Part shown: positions 52,039 to 62,171 of the stretch, piece after piece
Layout of the letters: each line of letters begins with the position of its first letter
Numbering within the stretch: position 1 is the first letter of the stretch
Assembly (NCBI RefSeq): GCF_030123405.1
Contig: NZ_CP126110.1
Coordinates: 2,356,001-2,420,000 of the forward strand
Length of the DNA stretch: 64,000 nucleotides
DNA from: Neobacillus sp. WH10
Lineage (GTDB): Bacteria > Bacillota > Bacilli > Bacillales > Cytobacillaceae
Direction of reading: 5' to 3'
Position numbers and translations under genes: made by a program
The notes under the pieces: generated by a model
Told to the model about the DNA's origin: nothing
The model's input: only the letters and a program-made list of their open reading frames with translations
Database searches by the model: none

Positions 52039-54192
52039 ATGTTAAAAAAACTTTCAATGAATGCAAAAGTACGGTCAAGTTTTACTGCTATCTTAGTTTT
52101 ACTTTTTGTGATTAGTTTAATTTCTTATTCAAACTTAAGTAAATTGTCCATAAATCTACACCAAATATCAGATAAAGAAATTGTTAAGATTAAAACAATA
52201 GGAAAACTTTCTGAGAATATGACTAGAGTAAGATTATTCGTTGCTAAACATGCAACGGAAGTGGATCAAGCTAAAAAAGATAGTTCAGAAGAATTTTTAA
52301 ATGAATCTATTAAACAAGTAAAAGAAAATATAGTTACTTTACGTCCTTTGTTAAAAACAGATTCAAACAAACAAAACCTAGATGAATTCGAAAAGCAATT
52401 CAACGAATATCAAAAATTAATTCCTTTAGCATTAACAAAATCCAGAGAGCTGGACTTGAAAGGATTTGCAGATGTATTTATTACCATGGGGCCAATCGGT
52501 GAAAAAGCTGTTGTAGAATTAGCCACTTTACAATCCGATATAGAAAAAAACGAGAAAAAGACGACTGGAGAGACTTACAAACAAATAGGAACAAGTAAAA
52601 CAATGATATTAATAGTATCAATTCTTGCTGTGCTATTGAGCGGAGTAATTATTTACTTAATTACAAGATTAATCTCACGCTCTGTGGCAGGAGTAGCGAA
52701 AAATGTCGAAACCACAACAAAATCTGTTACCGAGATAAAAAATTCGATTGATAAAACAGCAATCGGTGCACAAGAATTGGAAGGTTCGATGAATAAAGCA
52801 AACGTTTCAGTTAGCGAACTTGTTGCTTCAATCCAACAGGTAGCAGTGACCACAAATGGAACGGCAACTGATGTGGATGAAATCTCTGCAGCTGTAGAAC
52901 AAATGAGTGCTTCGATTAATATAGTTGCAGAAAGTGCAGGTTACTTAGATACGTCTGCTGAAGAAACATCTGCAGCTATACAAGAAATGATGGCATCAAT
53001 TGAACAAGTGGCAGGGAATGCTGAAAATGTGGAAGCTAGTGTAGAACAAATCACTTTGGCGATTGAATTAATTAGTCAGTCTATTAACGGGGTTAGCAAA
53101 AATGCAATTAATTTGCATCAAACTGCTGAACAATCCTCCGAAACGGTGGAGGAAATGGTTGTTTCAATTATGAAAGTTGCCGACAGTGCACAAACCGTTA
53201 ACCAACTTAGCAACTCTGTTAAGAATGATGCACTAGAAGGAACAGTCTCTCTGAATGAAACATTGAATGGTATGAAAGAGATTTCTCACGTGATTAATCA
53301 AACAACGGATGTAATGAAAAATTTAGGAAATAGTTCTGAAGAAATCGGCAGCATAATTGAAGTTATTGATGATATCGCTGAACAAACGAATCTATTAGCA
53401 CTCAATGCCGCAATCGAGGCTGCACGTGCAGGAGAACATGGTAAAGGCTTTGCCGTTGTAGCCGATGAAGTAAGAAAACTAGCTGAAAGATCTGCAAAGG
53501 CAACAAAAGAAATTGCAGTCCTCATTAAAGGGATTCAAAATGAAACGGCTATAGCACTTAATTCAATCAAAGATGGTGCCCAAAAAGTAAGTGTAGGAAA
53601 TCAATTAGCCGAACAAACGAATCAAGCTATTAATAAAATTTCTATAGGCATTGCTAAAGTAACCGAGGAAATGAACCAAATTGCCCACGCAACAGAAGAA
53701 CAAAGGAAGAATAGCGAATTTATCACAAAAGTAGTTGAAAATGTAACAAAGCAGGCAACTGAAATGACGTATTCTACAAAAGAACAATCCATCACTGCTG
53801 ATGAAATCGTCATTGGCATAAACAATACAAAAAACCAAGTTCAACAAATCAGTATGGCTACAGCGGAACAAGCCAAAGGCGGTCGTGCAATAGTTGAAGC
53901 AGTAGAAAATGTCACAACCCAAGCAAGTTCTGTGACAAACGCAACTAGAGAACAGTCACTAACTGCTGAAGAAATTGTCAATAATATTGGTAATATTAAA
54001 GAAATGGTACGACAAATGATGATTGCGACAAGTGATCAAGCAAGATATGGTGAAGAAATTGCGTTAGAGGTGGGAAATGTTCAGAAACAAACTGAAGAGT
54101 TAAATAATAGTATTGAAACGCAAACGAATGAAGTAGACGAAGTAGTATCTGCAATTAATAACGTAAATACACAAATTGTCAGACTAAAATAA
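52039..54192 (+). CDS. Methyl-accepting chemotaxis protein 2
   Basis: Paralogue of receptor 1, also 717 residues, with TM1 about 13-30, sensor to about 190, TM2 about 191-211, no HAMP, and the same hairpin tip (EQTNLLALNAAIEAARAGE). The sensor region differs strongly from receptor 1, including a predicted charge-rich helix (EVDQAKKDSSEEFLNESIKQ), so it should detect a different ligand. Parts of the cytoplasmic DNA are almost identical to receptor 4. CTAGGAGATTCGAG precedes ATG 52039. It has no TATCAAAAA motif in its 200-base leader. Confidence 0.93.
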   Translation: MLKKLSMNAKVRSSFTAILVLLFVISLISYSNLSKLSINLHQISDKEIVKIKTIGKLSENMTRVRLFVAKHATEVDQAKKDSSEEFLNESIKQVKENIVTLRPLLKTDSNKQNLDEFEKQFNEYQKLIPLALTKSRELDLKGFADVFITMGPIGEKAVVELATLQSDIEKNEKKTTGETYKQIGTSKTMILIVSILAVLLSGVIIYLITRLISRSVAGVAKNVETTTKSVTEIKNSIDKTAIGAQELEGSMNKANVSVSELVASIQQVAVTTNGTATDVDEISAAVEQMSASINIVAESAGYLDTSAEETSAAIQEMMASIEQVAGNAENVEASVEQITLAIELISQSINGVSKNAINLHQTAEQSSETVEEMVVSIMKVADSAQTVNQLSNSVKNDALEGTVSLNETLNGMKEISHVINQTTDVMKNLGNSSEEIGSIIEVIDDIAEQTNLLALNAAIEAARAGEHGKGFAVVADEVRKLAERSAKATKEIAVLIKGIQNETAIALNSIKDGAQKVSVGNQLAEQTNQAINKISIGIAKVTEEMNQIAHATEEQRKNSEFITKVVENVTKQATEMTYSTKEQSITADEIVIGINNTKNQVQQISMATAEQAKGGRAIVEAVENVTTQASSVTNATREQSLTAEEIVNNIGNIKEMVRQMMIATSDQARYGEEIALEVGNVQKQTEELNNSIETQTNEVDEVVSAINNVNTQIVRLK

Positions 54193-54204
54193 TTGGTAAT
54201 AGAA

Positions 54205-54238
54205 AAAACGCCTCCGCAGAAATTGGAGGCGTTTTTTC
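54205..54238 (+). terminator. Terminator after receptor 2
   Basis: ACGCCTCC pairs with GGAGGCGT around GCAGAAATT, followed by TTTTT. Confidence 0.88.
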
Positions 54239-54434
54239 CTATTACCATTTTCAATATATTTTTACATCAAACATGGGGGATAGTAATCAAAAACTCGACT
54301 TTTTGTTTGTGGAAAATATATAAAAATAAAAACTATCAAAAAATTTTGGATAAAAAGTCAAAAAATATGCTAAGATAATGTATATTTAGATAATTTAAAA
54401 AGCTATTGATTCTAAATGGGGGAGAGAGTAAATA

Positions 54435-56639
54435 ATGTTTCGTAAAATTTCATGGAAAGTATTAAGAAGTAAGAGATTTAGTAAATTGTATAATAAGTTG
54501 TCAATGAATGTGAAACAATGGGGTAGTTATATCACCATCCTTTTATTTTTAGGAACAATAACCTATGTTTCATACAATAATATTAACCATTTAAATAATC
54601 AAATGCTTTATTTAGGAAATACACAAGTGCCAAAGATTGAATTAATCGGAAATTTAAAAGAGGAGGTAACCTCTATTCGATTATATGCATCGAAGCATGC
54701 GTATGAACAAAATGATCAAGATAAAGCTAACTTAGAGCAGTTTATAAATGTGGACATCGAAAAAGTAAGAAAAAATATAAAAGAGATGGATAAACTAATC
54801 ATTCATGAAAAAAATAAACAAAAATTAACAGAGTTCAGTACAAACTTTGAAAAGTTAGTTGCCTATATCCCATCTTTCTTAGAACAATCCAGAAGTAATG
54901 ATTATGAATCAGCACACTCACAATTGTTGGTATTGGCAGCTTTTGAAGGAAAAACCATTGTCTCTTTAAATCAACTGGCTAAAGATATTAAACAAGATAA
55001 CAAGGATATTCTTGCAGAATCAAAAGAAAAAGCGTCTAGTTCTTCCTATCAAATTATTGTCTTTTCGATTGTGGCAATGTTGTTCAGCATTTTAATTTCC
55101 TTTTTCATGACTAAACTCATTCGTCGAGCAGTAATTCGGGTTGTAAATAATGTAGATTCCACTACTAAATCAGTTACAGAAATTAAAAAATCGATTGATA
55201 AAACCGCTATTAGCGCGAATGAATTAGATACCTCGATGAACAAAGCAAATGATTCTGTTAATGAACTTGTTGCCTCTATTCAACAGGTAGCTGGGAACAC
55301 AAATGTAACCGCTTCAGGTGTGGATGAAATATCTGCTGCAGTGGAACAAATGAGTGCTTCTATTAATTTGGTTGCAGCTAGTGCAGATCACCTGGATGCT
55401 TCTGCGGATGAAACTTCTGCAGCTATTCAAGAAATGATAGTAAATATTGAACAAGTAGCCCTTAACATTGGAAACGCAGGAACTGGTGTGGAGCAAATCA
55501 CGAAATCAATCGAGTTAATGAGCGAATCCATTAAAGGAGTAAGCGAAAATGCCCTTAGTTTAACTGCTACGGCTGAACTTTCTTATGAAACAGTTGAGGA
55601 AATGGTCGTATCGATCAAGAAAGTAGCAGATAGTGCACAAACGGTTAACGAACTTAGCAATTCTGTTAAAAATGATGCACTAGAAGGGACAAGCTCACTG
55701 AATGAAACATTGAATGGAATGAAAGAAATTTCTCAGGTGATTAACCAAGCTAGCAATGTAATTGAGAGCTTAGGGAAAAGTTCTAAAGAAATTGGTAGCA
55801 TTATCGAAGTTATTGATGATATCGCTGATCAAACCAATTTATTAGCACTCAATGCCGCGATTGAAGCAGCACGTGCAGGAGAATATGGAAAAGGTTTTGC
55901 GGTTGTTGCCGATGAAGTGCGGAAACTAGCTGAACGGTCTGTAAAAGCAACAAATGAAATTGCTATCCGAATCAAAGATATTCAAAATGAAACCGCAGTT
56001 GTCATCACATCTATAAAAGAAGGCGAGCAAAAAGTAATTGTTGGAAATCAATTAGCGGAAAAAACAAACCAAGCAATCAAAAAGATTGCTAAAGGAATAA
56101 CCCATGTGACAGAGGAAATGAACCAAATTGCTAAAGCAACAGAAGAACAAACGAAGAATAGTGAATTAATTACAAAAGCGGTTGAGAACGTGACAAAACA
56201 AGCAACAGAAATGACAGAATCAACAAAAGAACAAACAATTAGGGCTGAAGAAATCGTTTTAGGGATTAATAATACAAAAGAACAAGTTCAACAAATCAGT
56301 TTAGCTACAGCAGAACAAGCACAAGGAAGTCAAGCGATCGTTTCGGCTATTGCAAATGTTACTACACAATCAAGTTCTGTGACAAACGCAACCAAAGAAC
56401 AGGCCCTTACTGCTGAAGAAATTGTCCACAATATCGGCAGAATAAAAGAAATGATTCAAGAAATGATGATTGCTACAAATGATCAATCCCGATACGGTCA
56501 AGAAATCGCAATCGAGATTGGAAATGTTCAGAAACAGACAGAGGAATTAAATGCTAGCATTGAATCTGAAACCAAAGAGGTGGAAGAGGTGATACAAGCT
56601 ATCAATGATGTAAATACGCAGGTAATAAAGTTAAAATAA
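54435..56639 (+). CDS. Methyl-accepting chemotaxis protein 3
   Basis: Chemoreceptor of 734 residues. A basic N-terminal extension (MFRKISWKVLRSKRFSKLYN) precedes the KLSMNVKQWGSY start shared with receptor 1. Sensor and TM layout are as in receptor 1, whose sensor it resembles most (QVPKIELIGNLKEEVTSIRL). The tip is intact but has GEYGKGF where the paralogues have GEHGKGF. The leader holds TCAAAAA at 54287, 54336 and 54358, the last followed by ATATGCTAAGATAATG. GGGGGAGAGAG precedes ATG 54435. Confidence 0.93.
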   Translation: MFRKISWKVLRSKRFSKLYNKLSMNVKQWGSYITILLFLGTITYVSYNNINHLNNQMLYLGNTQVPKIELIGNLKEEVTSIRLYASKHAYEQNDQDKANLEQFINVDIEKVRKNIKEMDKLIIHEKNKQKLTEFSTNFEKLVAYIPSFLEQSRSNDYESAHSQLLVLAAFEGKTIVSLNQLAKDIKQDNKDILAESKEKASSSSYQIIVFSIVAMLFSILISFFMTKLIRRAVIRVVNNVDSTTKSVTEIKKSIDKTAISANELDTSMNKANDSVNELVASIQQVAGNTNVTASGVDEISAAVEQMSASINLVAASADHLDASADETSAAIQEMIVNIEQVALNIGNAGTGVEQITKSIELMSESIKGVSENALSLTATAELSYETVEEMVVSIKKVADSAQTVNELSNSVKNDALEGTSSLNETLNGMKEISQVINQASNVIESLGKSSKEIGSIIEVIDDIADQTNLLALNAAIEAARAGEYGKGFAVVADEVRKLAERSVKATNEIAIRIKDIQNETAVVITSIKEGEQKVIVGNQLAEKTNQAIKKIAKGITHVTEEMNQIAKATEEQTKNSELITKAVENVTKQATEMTESTKEQTIRAEEIVLGINNTKEQVQQISLATAEQAQGSQAIVSAIANVTTQSSSVTNATKEQALTAEEIVHNIGRIKEMIQEMMIATNDQSRYGQEIAIEIGNVQKQTEELNASIESETKEVEEVIQAINDVNTQVIKLK

Positions 56640-56656
56640 TTGACTAAAATAATAAG

Positions 56657-56690
56657 ACGCTTTCGCAGGATTTGCGAAGGCGTTTTATTA
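56657..56690 (+). terminator. Terminator after receptor 3
   Basis: ACGCTTTCGCA pairs with TGCGAAGGCGT (one wobble) around GGATT, followed by TTTATTATTT. The sequence is nearly the same as the terminator after receptor 4. Confidence 0.88.
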
Positions 56691-56706
56691 TTTCTCTTAT
56701 AGCTGT

Positions 56707-56832
56707 TTTTTGATAGAAAGAGTGTTTTTTATCAAAAAGAATATAAATGTTTAAAAAATCGTGATAAAAACATCAAAGTTTTAAAAAATAATCAAAAATA
56801 TTCGATTGTTAAATCAAAAAATATGGTAATAT
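56707..56832 (+). promoter_or_regulatory. cheA leader with TATCAAAAA motifs
   Basis: TTTTTGATAGAAA at 56707, TATCAAAAA at 56730, and TCAAAAA at 56792 and 56814 (22 bases apart), the last followed by ATATGGTAATATG. The arrangement copies that before receptor 3. Confidence 0.5.
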
Positions 56833-56919
56833 GAGGTATAAATATGACTTCTTAATATGTAATTACTCCAATGTCAGTGGATACTACTTTTGTATGCTAT
56901 TTTGTAAGGGGAGTTTGAA

Positions 56920-58929
56920 ATGGATTTAAATAATTATTTAGAAATGTTTATCGAAGAATCAAAAGATCATTTACAAGCAATAAATGACGAATTGTTAAAA
57001 CTAGAGCTGGAACCAGAAAACATTGCTATTATAAACGAAATCTTTCGATCAGCCCATACGCTTAAAGGGATGGCTGGTACGATGGGCTTTGAAGACCTGG
57101 CATCGTTGACTCATGAAATGGAAAACGTCTTGGATCTTCTTCGAAATTCCCAGTTGAGTATAACATCTGAAATAATGGATGTCATATTTAAGTGCGTTGA
57201 TTTTATCGAAAAAATGGTAAATAGCATCGAGCAAGGGGGCGATGGAAAAGAAAATGTAACAGAAATCGTATCCCAACTTGCAAAGATACAAGATCCATCC
57301 CATACATATCAAGCTGACCTTTTTGATGCCTCTCATGAGTTGGCAGTTGCAGCGGACTTGGTTATTGATGAGTATCAAAATTCCATAATTAACGAAGCGA
57401 AAATGATGGGCAATAACGTCTATCAAATCACATTAACACTAGATGAAAGATGTGTGATGAAATCGGTTCGTGCCTATATGGTTTTTCAAGTGGCGGAAGA
57501 ACTTGGAGAGATTATCCAGACCAATCCACCAGTAGAAGAAATAGAAGAAGAAAAGTTTGAACATTCATTTAGCCTTTTACTGTTGTCACAGTGTGCCATG
57601 CAAGAAATACAAACAAGACTGACCAATGTTTCAGAAGTAAAAGAAGTTATTGTAACTGAAGGATTAAGTCAAGAAATTGTAGAGGAAAACCCGTCTGTCA
57701 CAAACTATGAAAATATAGCTCCAGGAAACCAACTCCCAGAGAAAGAAAACAATGGGGAAAACAAGAAAAAACAACGTTCAAAATCTATTCGTGTAGATAT
57801 TGAAAAACTGGATCACTTAATGAATCTATTTAGTGAATTGATTATTGACCGTGGAAGGCTTGAACAAATTGCCCGGAAGTCGGGGCTTTCTGAACTTACG
57901 GAGACGGTAGAACATATGACTCGTATTTCGACAGATCTGCAAGATTTAATTTTGAATATGCGCATGGTTCCAGTAGAACAAGTATTTAATCGATTTCCGC
58001 GGATGGTACGGGACTTAGCAAAAGAGTTAAATAAGAAAGTTCAATTAGTTGTGGAGGGTGCCGAAACAGAATTAGATCGTACGGTCATTGATGAGATTGG
58101 AGATCCTTTAGTCCATTTACTAAGAAATGCCTTAGATCATGGACTTGAATCTACTGAGGAAAGATTAGCCAACAATAAGCCAGAAGAAGGAAAAATTTTA
58201 TTGAAAGCATACCATAGTGGAAACCATGTGTTTATCGAAGTTGTTGATGATGGGAAGGGCATTAACCGTGAAAAAGTACTGAATAAAGCGATTGAACGGG
58301 GAGTTGTATCGATAGAGGAAGCTAAATCTCTTACGGATCAACAAATTTATTCTTTGATCTTCTCATCTGGATTTAGCACAGCTGATAAAATATCAGATAT
58401 TTCAGGACGTGGTGTGGGTCTTGATGTAGTAAAAACGAAAATTGAATCTTTGGGTGGTGTAATAAGCATTGATTCGACACCAGGACAAGGGTCTATATTC
58501 CACATTCAATTGCCGTTAACGTTATCTATCATTAATTCAATGTTAGTGAATGTGGATGAAGAAACATACGCGATTCCGTTTACTTCTATAGTGGAAATAA
58601 CGACGATAACATTTGATGAAATAAAAACGCTTCATGGACAAAAAGTATTCCAATTCCGCGGCCAAGTCGTACCGTTAATTTATTTAAACGATGTTTTCCA
58701 TGTACCACCTATCGAAACAGCATTCAAAGAACAACACCATTATATTGTTATTGTTCGAAAAGGAAATAAGACAGTAGGGTTAGTGGTTGATTCAGTATTG
58801 GGCCAACAAGAGGTTGTATTAAAATCTCTAGGAGGCTTATTATCCAATCTATTTGCTATATCAGGTGCGACCATTCTTGGGAATGGGGAAGTAGCTTTAA
58901 TAATAGATTCCAATCAATTTATTAAATAG
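56920..58929 (+). CDS. cheA: Chemotaxis histidine kinase CheA
   Basis: Signalling kinase of 669 residues with the classical five domains. P1 Hpt has phospho-accepting H46 in RSAHTLKGMAG. P2 (about 165-240) is the CheY/CheB docking domain. P3 (about 290-350) is the dimerisation helix pair. P4 ATPase has HLLRNALDHGLES, DDGKGI and GRGVGLDV. P5 (about 540-669) is the CheW-like regulatory domain. GTAAGGGGAG precedes ATG 56920. It lies in the middle of the receptor array and is followed by two cheW genes. Confidence 0.96.
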   Translation: MDLNNYLEMFIEESKDHLQAINDELLKLELEPENIAIINEIFRSAHTLKGMAGTMGFEDLASLTHEMENVLDLLRNSQLSITSEIMDVIFKCVDFIEKMVNSIEQGGDGKENVTEIVSQLAKIQDPSHTYQADLFDASHELAVAADLVIDEYQNSIINEAKMMGNNVYQITLTLDERCVMKSVRAYMVFQVAEELGEIIQTNPPVEEIEEEKFEHSFSLLLLSQCAMQEIQTRLTNVSEVKEVIVTEGLSQEIVEENPSVTNYENIAPGNQLPEKENNGENKKKQRSKSIRVDIEKLDHLMNLFSELIIDRGRLEQIARKSGLSELTETVEHMTRISTDLQDLILNMRMVPVEQVFNRFPRMVRDLAKELNKKVQLVVEGAETELDRTVIDEIGDPLVHLLRNALDHGLESTEERLANNKPEEGKILLKAYHSGNHVFIEVVDDGKGINREKVLNKAIERGVVSIEEAKSLTDQQIYSLIFSSGFSTADKISDISGRGVGLDVVKTKIESLGGVISIDSTPGQGSIFHIQLPLTLSIINSMLVNVDEETYAIPFTSIVEITTITFDEIKTLHGQKVFQFRGQVVPLIYLNDVFHVPPIETAFKEQHHYIVIVRKGNKTVGLVVDSVLGQQEVVLKSLGGLLSNLFAISGATILGNGEVALIIDSNQFIK

Positions 58930-58949
58930 AAAGGAGAGGTCCTTCTAAA

Positions 58950-59375
58950 ATGACAATGGTAAAAATAGTTTCTTTTATATTGGCAGAAGAAGAGTATGGA
59001 GTGGACATTAATCATGTCCAGTCCATCGAACGAATCGAGCATATTACAAGGGTTCCAAATGCTCCAATGTTCGTAAAAGGTGTAATAAATCTTCGTGGAA
59101 ATGTCATTCCAATTATTGACCTTAGAAGCAAGCTAAACCTTGGACACGCAGAACATACTGCAAATACTCGGGTAATAATCACAAAATTTGAAGATATCGA
59201 ATTAGGTTTAATTGTTGATCAAACAACCGATGTTATTGATGTAAACACTGATGATATCGAAGCTATTTCCTCTAGTGATTTGGATTCCGACTATTTTGGA
59301 GGTATTGCTAAAATCGAGGGGCGGTTAATCATTCTGTTAAAAATAGCAGAGTTGATGAAAGTAACAACTGACTAA
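58950..59375 (+). CDS. cheW: CheW coupling protein 1
   Basis: Adaptor of 141 residues linking CheA to receptors through two SH3-like subdomains. The family features are GVDINHVQSIERIEHITRVPNAP, VKGVINLRGNVIPIIDLR and LIVDQTTDVIDV. AAAGGAGAGG precedes the ATG. Separated from cheA by 20 bases. It carries no receiver domain, so it is CheW and not CheV. Confidence 0.94.
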   Translation: MTMVKIVSFILAEEEYGVDINHVQSIERIEHITRVPNAPMFVKGVINLRGNVIPIIDLRSKLNLGHAEHTANTRVIITKFEDIELGLIVDQTTDVIDVNTDDIEAISSSDLDSDYFGGIAKIEGRLIILLKIAELMKVTTD

Positions 59376-59433
59376 ACAAAGTATGCAGGTTGATGTTAGC
59401 TGCTCATTTTTTATTAAAGAAAAGGGGGATCGT

Positions 59434-59913
59434 ATGAAGGGGCAATTCAAGTTAGAGGATTTTAAGGCACTCATTTTTAAAGTAGGCGATGAAGAATATG
59501 GAATAAATATAAAACAAGTGGTTTCCATTGAGCGAATGCAGACTATCACTCCTTATCCAAATCGGCCGCCTCATGTATTAGGTGTTACTACCATACGGGA
59601 AGTTGTGACACCCGTTGTGGACGTACGAACGGCGCTAACAGGTGAATCACTTAAACCAACCGATAATATGAGAATAATTGTTGTTCACACATCTGATAAT
59701 GCAATCGGACTTGTGGTAGATGCCGCTACGGATGTGTTAGATATTTCTCAGGATACAATCCAACAATCAAACCTTATTGAGGAAAAAGATGTTGCTTACC
59801 TATTGGGGATATCTAAACAAAGCGACCGTTTGTTAATCCTGTTAGACATCGAAGAATTACTTAAAGATACAACAAACTTAGATGAATTAAAAGAAATTAA
59901 GAATGAGTTATAG
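59434..59913 (+). CDS. CheW coupling protein 2
   Basis: Second CheW-domain protein, 159 residues. It has GINIKQVVSIERMQTITPYPN, VLGVTTIREVVTPVVDVR where RGxVxPVxDL is usual, and LVVDAATDVLDI. The conserved RG of the adaptor loop is replaced by RE, and the protein has a helical C-terminal extension (NLDELKEIKNEL). ATG 59434 follows AAAGGGGGATC; a longer in-frame reading to 59383 has no binding site. Two adaptors beside five receptors suggests distinct array compositions. Confidence 0.88.
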   Translation: MKGQFKLEDFKALIFKVGDEEYGINIKQVVSIERMQTITPYPNRPPHVLGVTTIREVVTPVVDVRTALTGESLKPTDNMRIIVVHTSDNAIGLVVDAATDVLDISQDTIQQSNLIEEKDVAYLLGISKQSDRLLILLDIEELLKDTTNLDELKEIKNEL

Positions 59914-59953
59914 ATTATTATATGTTTTTAGAACTAGAAGGGAAAGGTTAAGA

Positions 59954-62155
59954 ATGTTTAGGAAAGAATCAAACAAAGCATTAAATAAACCATCAAAAAA
60001 AGCATCAAGAAAATTATCAATGAATATGAAACTATGGGGTAGTTATTTCATCATTATATTATTGTTAACAACACTTGCTTTTGTTGCTTTTAAAAACATT
60101 TACTCTTTAGGTGACCAATTATATGTAATGGGGGATAAACAAGTTTCTAAGTATAAAATATTAGGAGACTTAAAAGATGAGCAAACTCGTACGCGCCTCT
60201 ATGTAGTCAAGCATGTGTATTTGCCGGATGAAGAAGATAAAGTAAAAATTGAACAAGCTATGGATTCTGAAGTCGCAAAAATAAGAAAGAATATTAAAAA
60301 ACTAGATAAAACACTTGCTAATGGTCAAACTAAAAAAGATTTAGCAGAGTTCAGCAAAAACTTTGAAGCCTGGCTCGCCACTACTCCAACTTACTTTAAA
60401 GATTCAAGAACCAATAATTATGAAATCATTAAACCACAGATGGCCAAAATGACAATTTTTGGGGAAAAAGCAAACTCTTCTCTTTATAAAGTAGAAGCAG
60501 GAATCGACAAGGCTAACAATACTAGCATAAAAGATTCTCGCCAACATGCAGTTATTTCCTTATATCAAATTCTAATTGTTTCTGGTGTTGCAGTGCTATT
60601 TAGTGTTTTCATTTCCTTCTTTATGACTAGAATCATTCGCCGTTCTGTTATTGGTGTTGTCAATAATGTCGATAGTACAACAAACTCTATTTCTGAAATA
60701 AAAAAATCGATTGATCAAACAGCGATCAGTGCACAAGTATTAGATGCATCGATGAACAAAACTAACGATTCTGTAAGCGAGCTTGTTACTTCCATTCAAC
60801 AAGTATCAGGGAACACGAATGTAACGGCTTCCGGTGTGGATGAAATCTCCGCTGCGGTGGAACAAATGAGCGCCTCGATTAGTTTGGTGGCTAATAGTTC
60901 AGATCAATTAGCCGCCTCAGCGGAGGAAACATCTTCTGCTATTCAAGAAATGATGGTTTCTGTCGAACAAGTGGCTGGGAACGCTGGTAATGCAGGGGCA
61001 AGTGTAGAACAAATAGCATCAGCTATTGAATTAATGAGCAAGTCTATTGAAGGGGTAAGCAAGAATGCAGTTAATTTGAACCAAACTGCTGAACAAACCT
61101 CTGAAACGGTGGAGGAAATGGTTGTTTCAATTAAGAAAGTTGCCGACAGTGCACAAACCGTTAACCAACTTAGCAACTCTGTAAAAAATGATGCCCTAGA
61201 AGGAACAGACTCTCTGAATGAAACTTTGGATGGGATGAAAGAAATTTCTCACGTGATTAACCAGACAATTCACGTAATGGAGAATTTAGGTAAAAGCTCT
61301 GAAGAAATCGGAAGCATTATCGAAGTTATTGATGATATCGCCGAACAAACGAATCTATTGGCACTTAATGCTGCGATTGAAGCAGCTCGTGCTGGAGAAC
61401 ATGGAAAAGGATTTGCGGTTGTTGCCGAAGAAGTACGTAAGTTAGCTGAACGGTCTGCAAAGGCAACAAAAGAAATTGCCAGCCTCATCAAGGGAATTCA
61501 AAATGAAACAACTGTTGCTGTCACCTCCATCAATGAAGGTGCTGATAAAGTCAACATTGGAAATCAATTGGCGGAAAAAACAAATCAAGCAATAAAGAAA
61601 ATATCAGAAGGAATTGTCCAAGTAACAGAGGAAATGGACCAAATTGCAAAAGCCACGGAAGAACAAACGAAGAATAGTGAATTTATTACAAAAGCAGTGG
61701 AGAATTTTACGAAGCAAGCAACAGAAATGACTTATTCTACAAAAGAACAATTCATCACTGCTGAAGAAATCGTCACAGGTATAAACAATACAAAAAACCA
61801 AGTTAGACAAATAAGTATTGCTACAGCGGAACAAGCGAAGGGCGGTCGTGCAATAGTTGAAGCAATAGAAAATGTCACAAACCAATCTAGCTCCGTGACA
61901 AACGCTACTAAAGAACAGGCCCTTACTGCCGAAGAAATCGTCAGCAGCATCACCCATATTAAAGAATTGGTCAATCAAATGGCGATAGCTACAAGTGACC
62001 AAGCAAGATATGGTGAAGAAATAGCTTTAGAAATTGGCAATGTTCAGAAACAAACTGAAACGTTGAACGATAGCATAGTAACTCAAACTAAAGAAGTTGA
62101 TGAGGTAGTTTTCGCAATTACTGACGTTAATACACAAATTGAAAAACTAAAATAA
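59954..62155 (+). CDS. Methyl-accepting chemotaxis protein 4
   Basis: Chemoreceptor of 733 residues, with the basic N-terminal extension (MFRKESNKALNKPSKKASRK) as in receptor 3. TM1 is near 30-48, and the sensor is a helical bundle with a distinct ligand face (VMGDKQVSKYKILGDLKDEQ). HAMP-less, tip EQTNLLALNAAIEAARAGEHG. ATG 59954 is preferred because GGGAAAGG lies before it; the in-frame start at 59903 is inside cheW2. It is only 41 bases after that gene, so probably co-transcribed with cheA-cheW-cheW. Confidence 0.93.
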   Translation: MFRKESNKALNKPSKKASRKLSMNMKLWGSYFIIILLLTTLAFVAFKNIYSLGDQLYVMGDKQVSKYKILGDLKDEQTRTRLYVVKHVYLPDEEDKVKIEQAMDSEVAKIRKNIKKLDKTLANGQTKKDLAEFSKNFEAWLATTPTYFKDSRTNNYEIIKPQMAKMTIFGEKANSSLYKVEAGIDKANNTSIKDSRQHAVISLYQILIVSGVAVLFSVFISFFMTRIIRRSVIGVVNNVDSTTNSISEIKKSIDQTAISAQVLDASMNKTNDSVSELVTSIQQVSGNTNVTASGVDEISAAVEQMSASISLVANSSDQLAASAEETSSAIQEMMVSVEQVAGNAGNAGASVEQIASAIELMSKSIEGVSKNAVNLNQTAEQTSETVEEMVVSIKKVADSAQTVNQLSNSVKNDALEGTDSLNETLDGMKEISHVINQTIHVMENLGKSSEEIGSIIEVIDDIAEQTNLLALNAAIEAARAGEHGKGFAVVAEEVRKLAERSAKATKEIASLIKGIQNETTVAVTSINEGADKVNIGNQLAEKTNQAIKKISEGIVQVTEEMDQIAKATEEQTKNSEFITKAVENFTKQATEMTYSTKEQFITAEEIVTGINNTKNQVRQISIATAEQAKGGRAIVEAIENVTNQSSSVTNATKEQALTAEEIVSSITHIKELVNQMAIATSDQARYGEEIALEIGNVQKQTETLNDSIVTQTKEVDEVVFAITDVNTQIEKLK

Positions 62156-62171
62156 AAAGCTGTTACTTTTG

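Noticed and set aside
51119..61974. Long open frames antisense to the receptor genes
   Set aside because: They arise from the repetitive coiled-coil codon pattern, occur at equivalent places in several paralogues and lack starts with binding sites.
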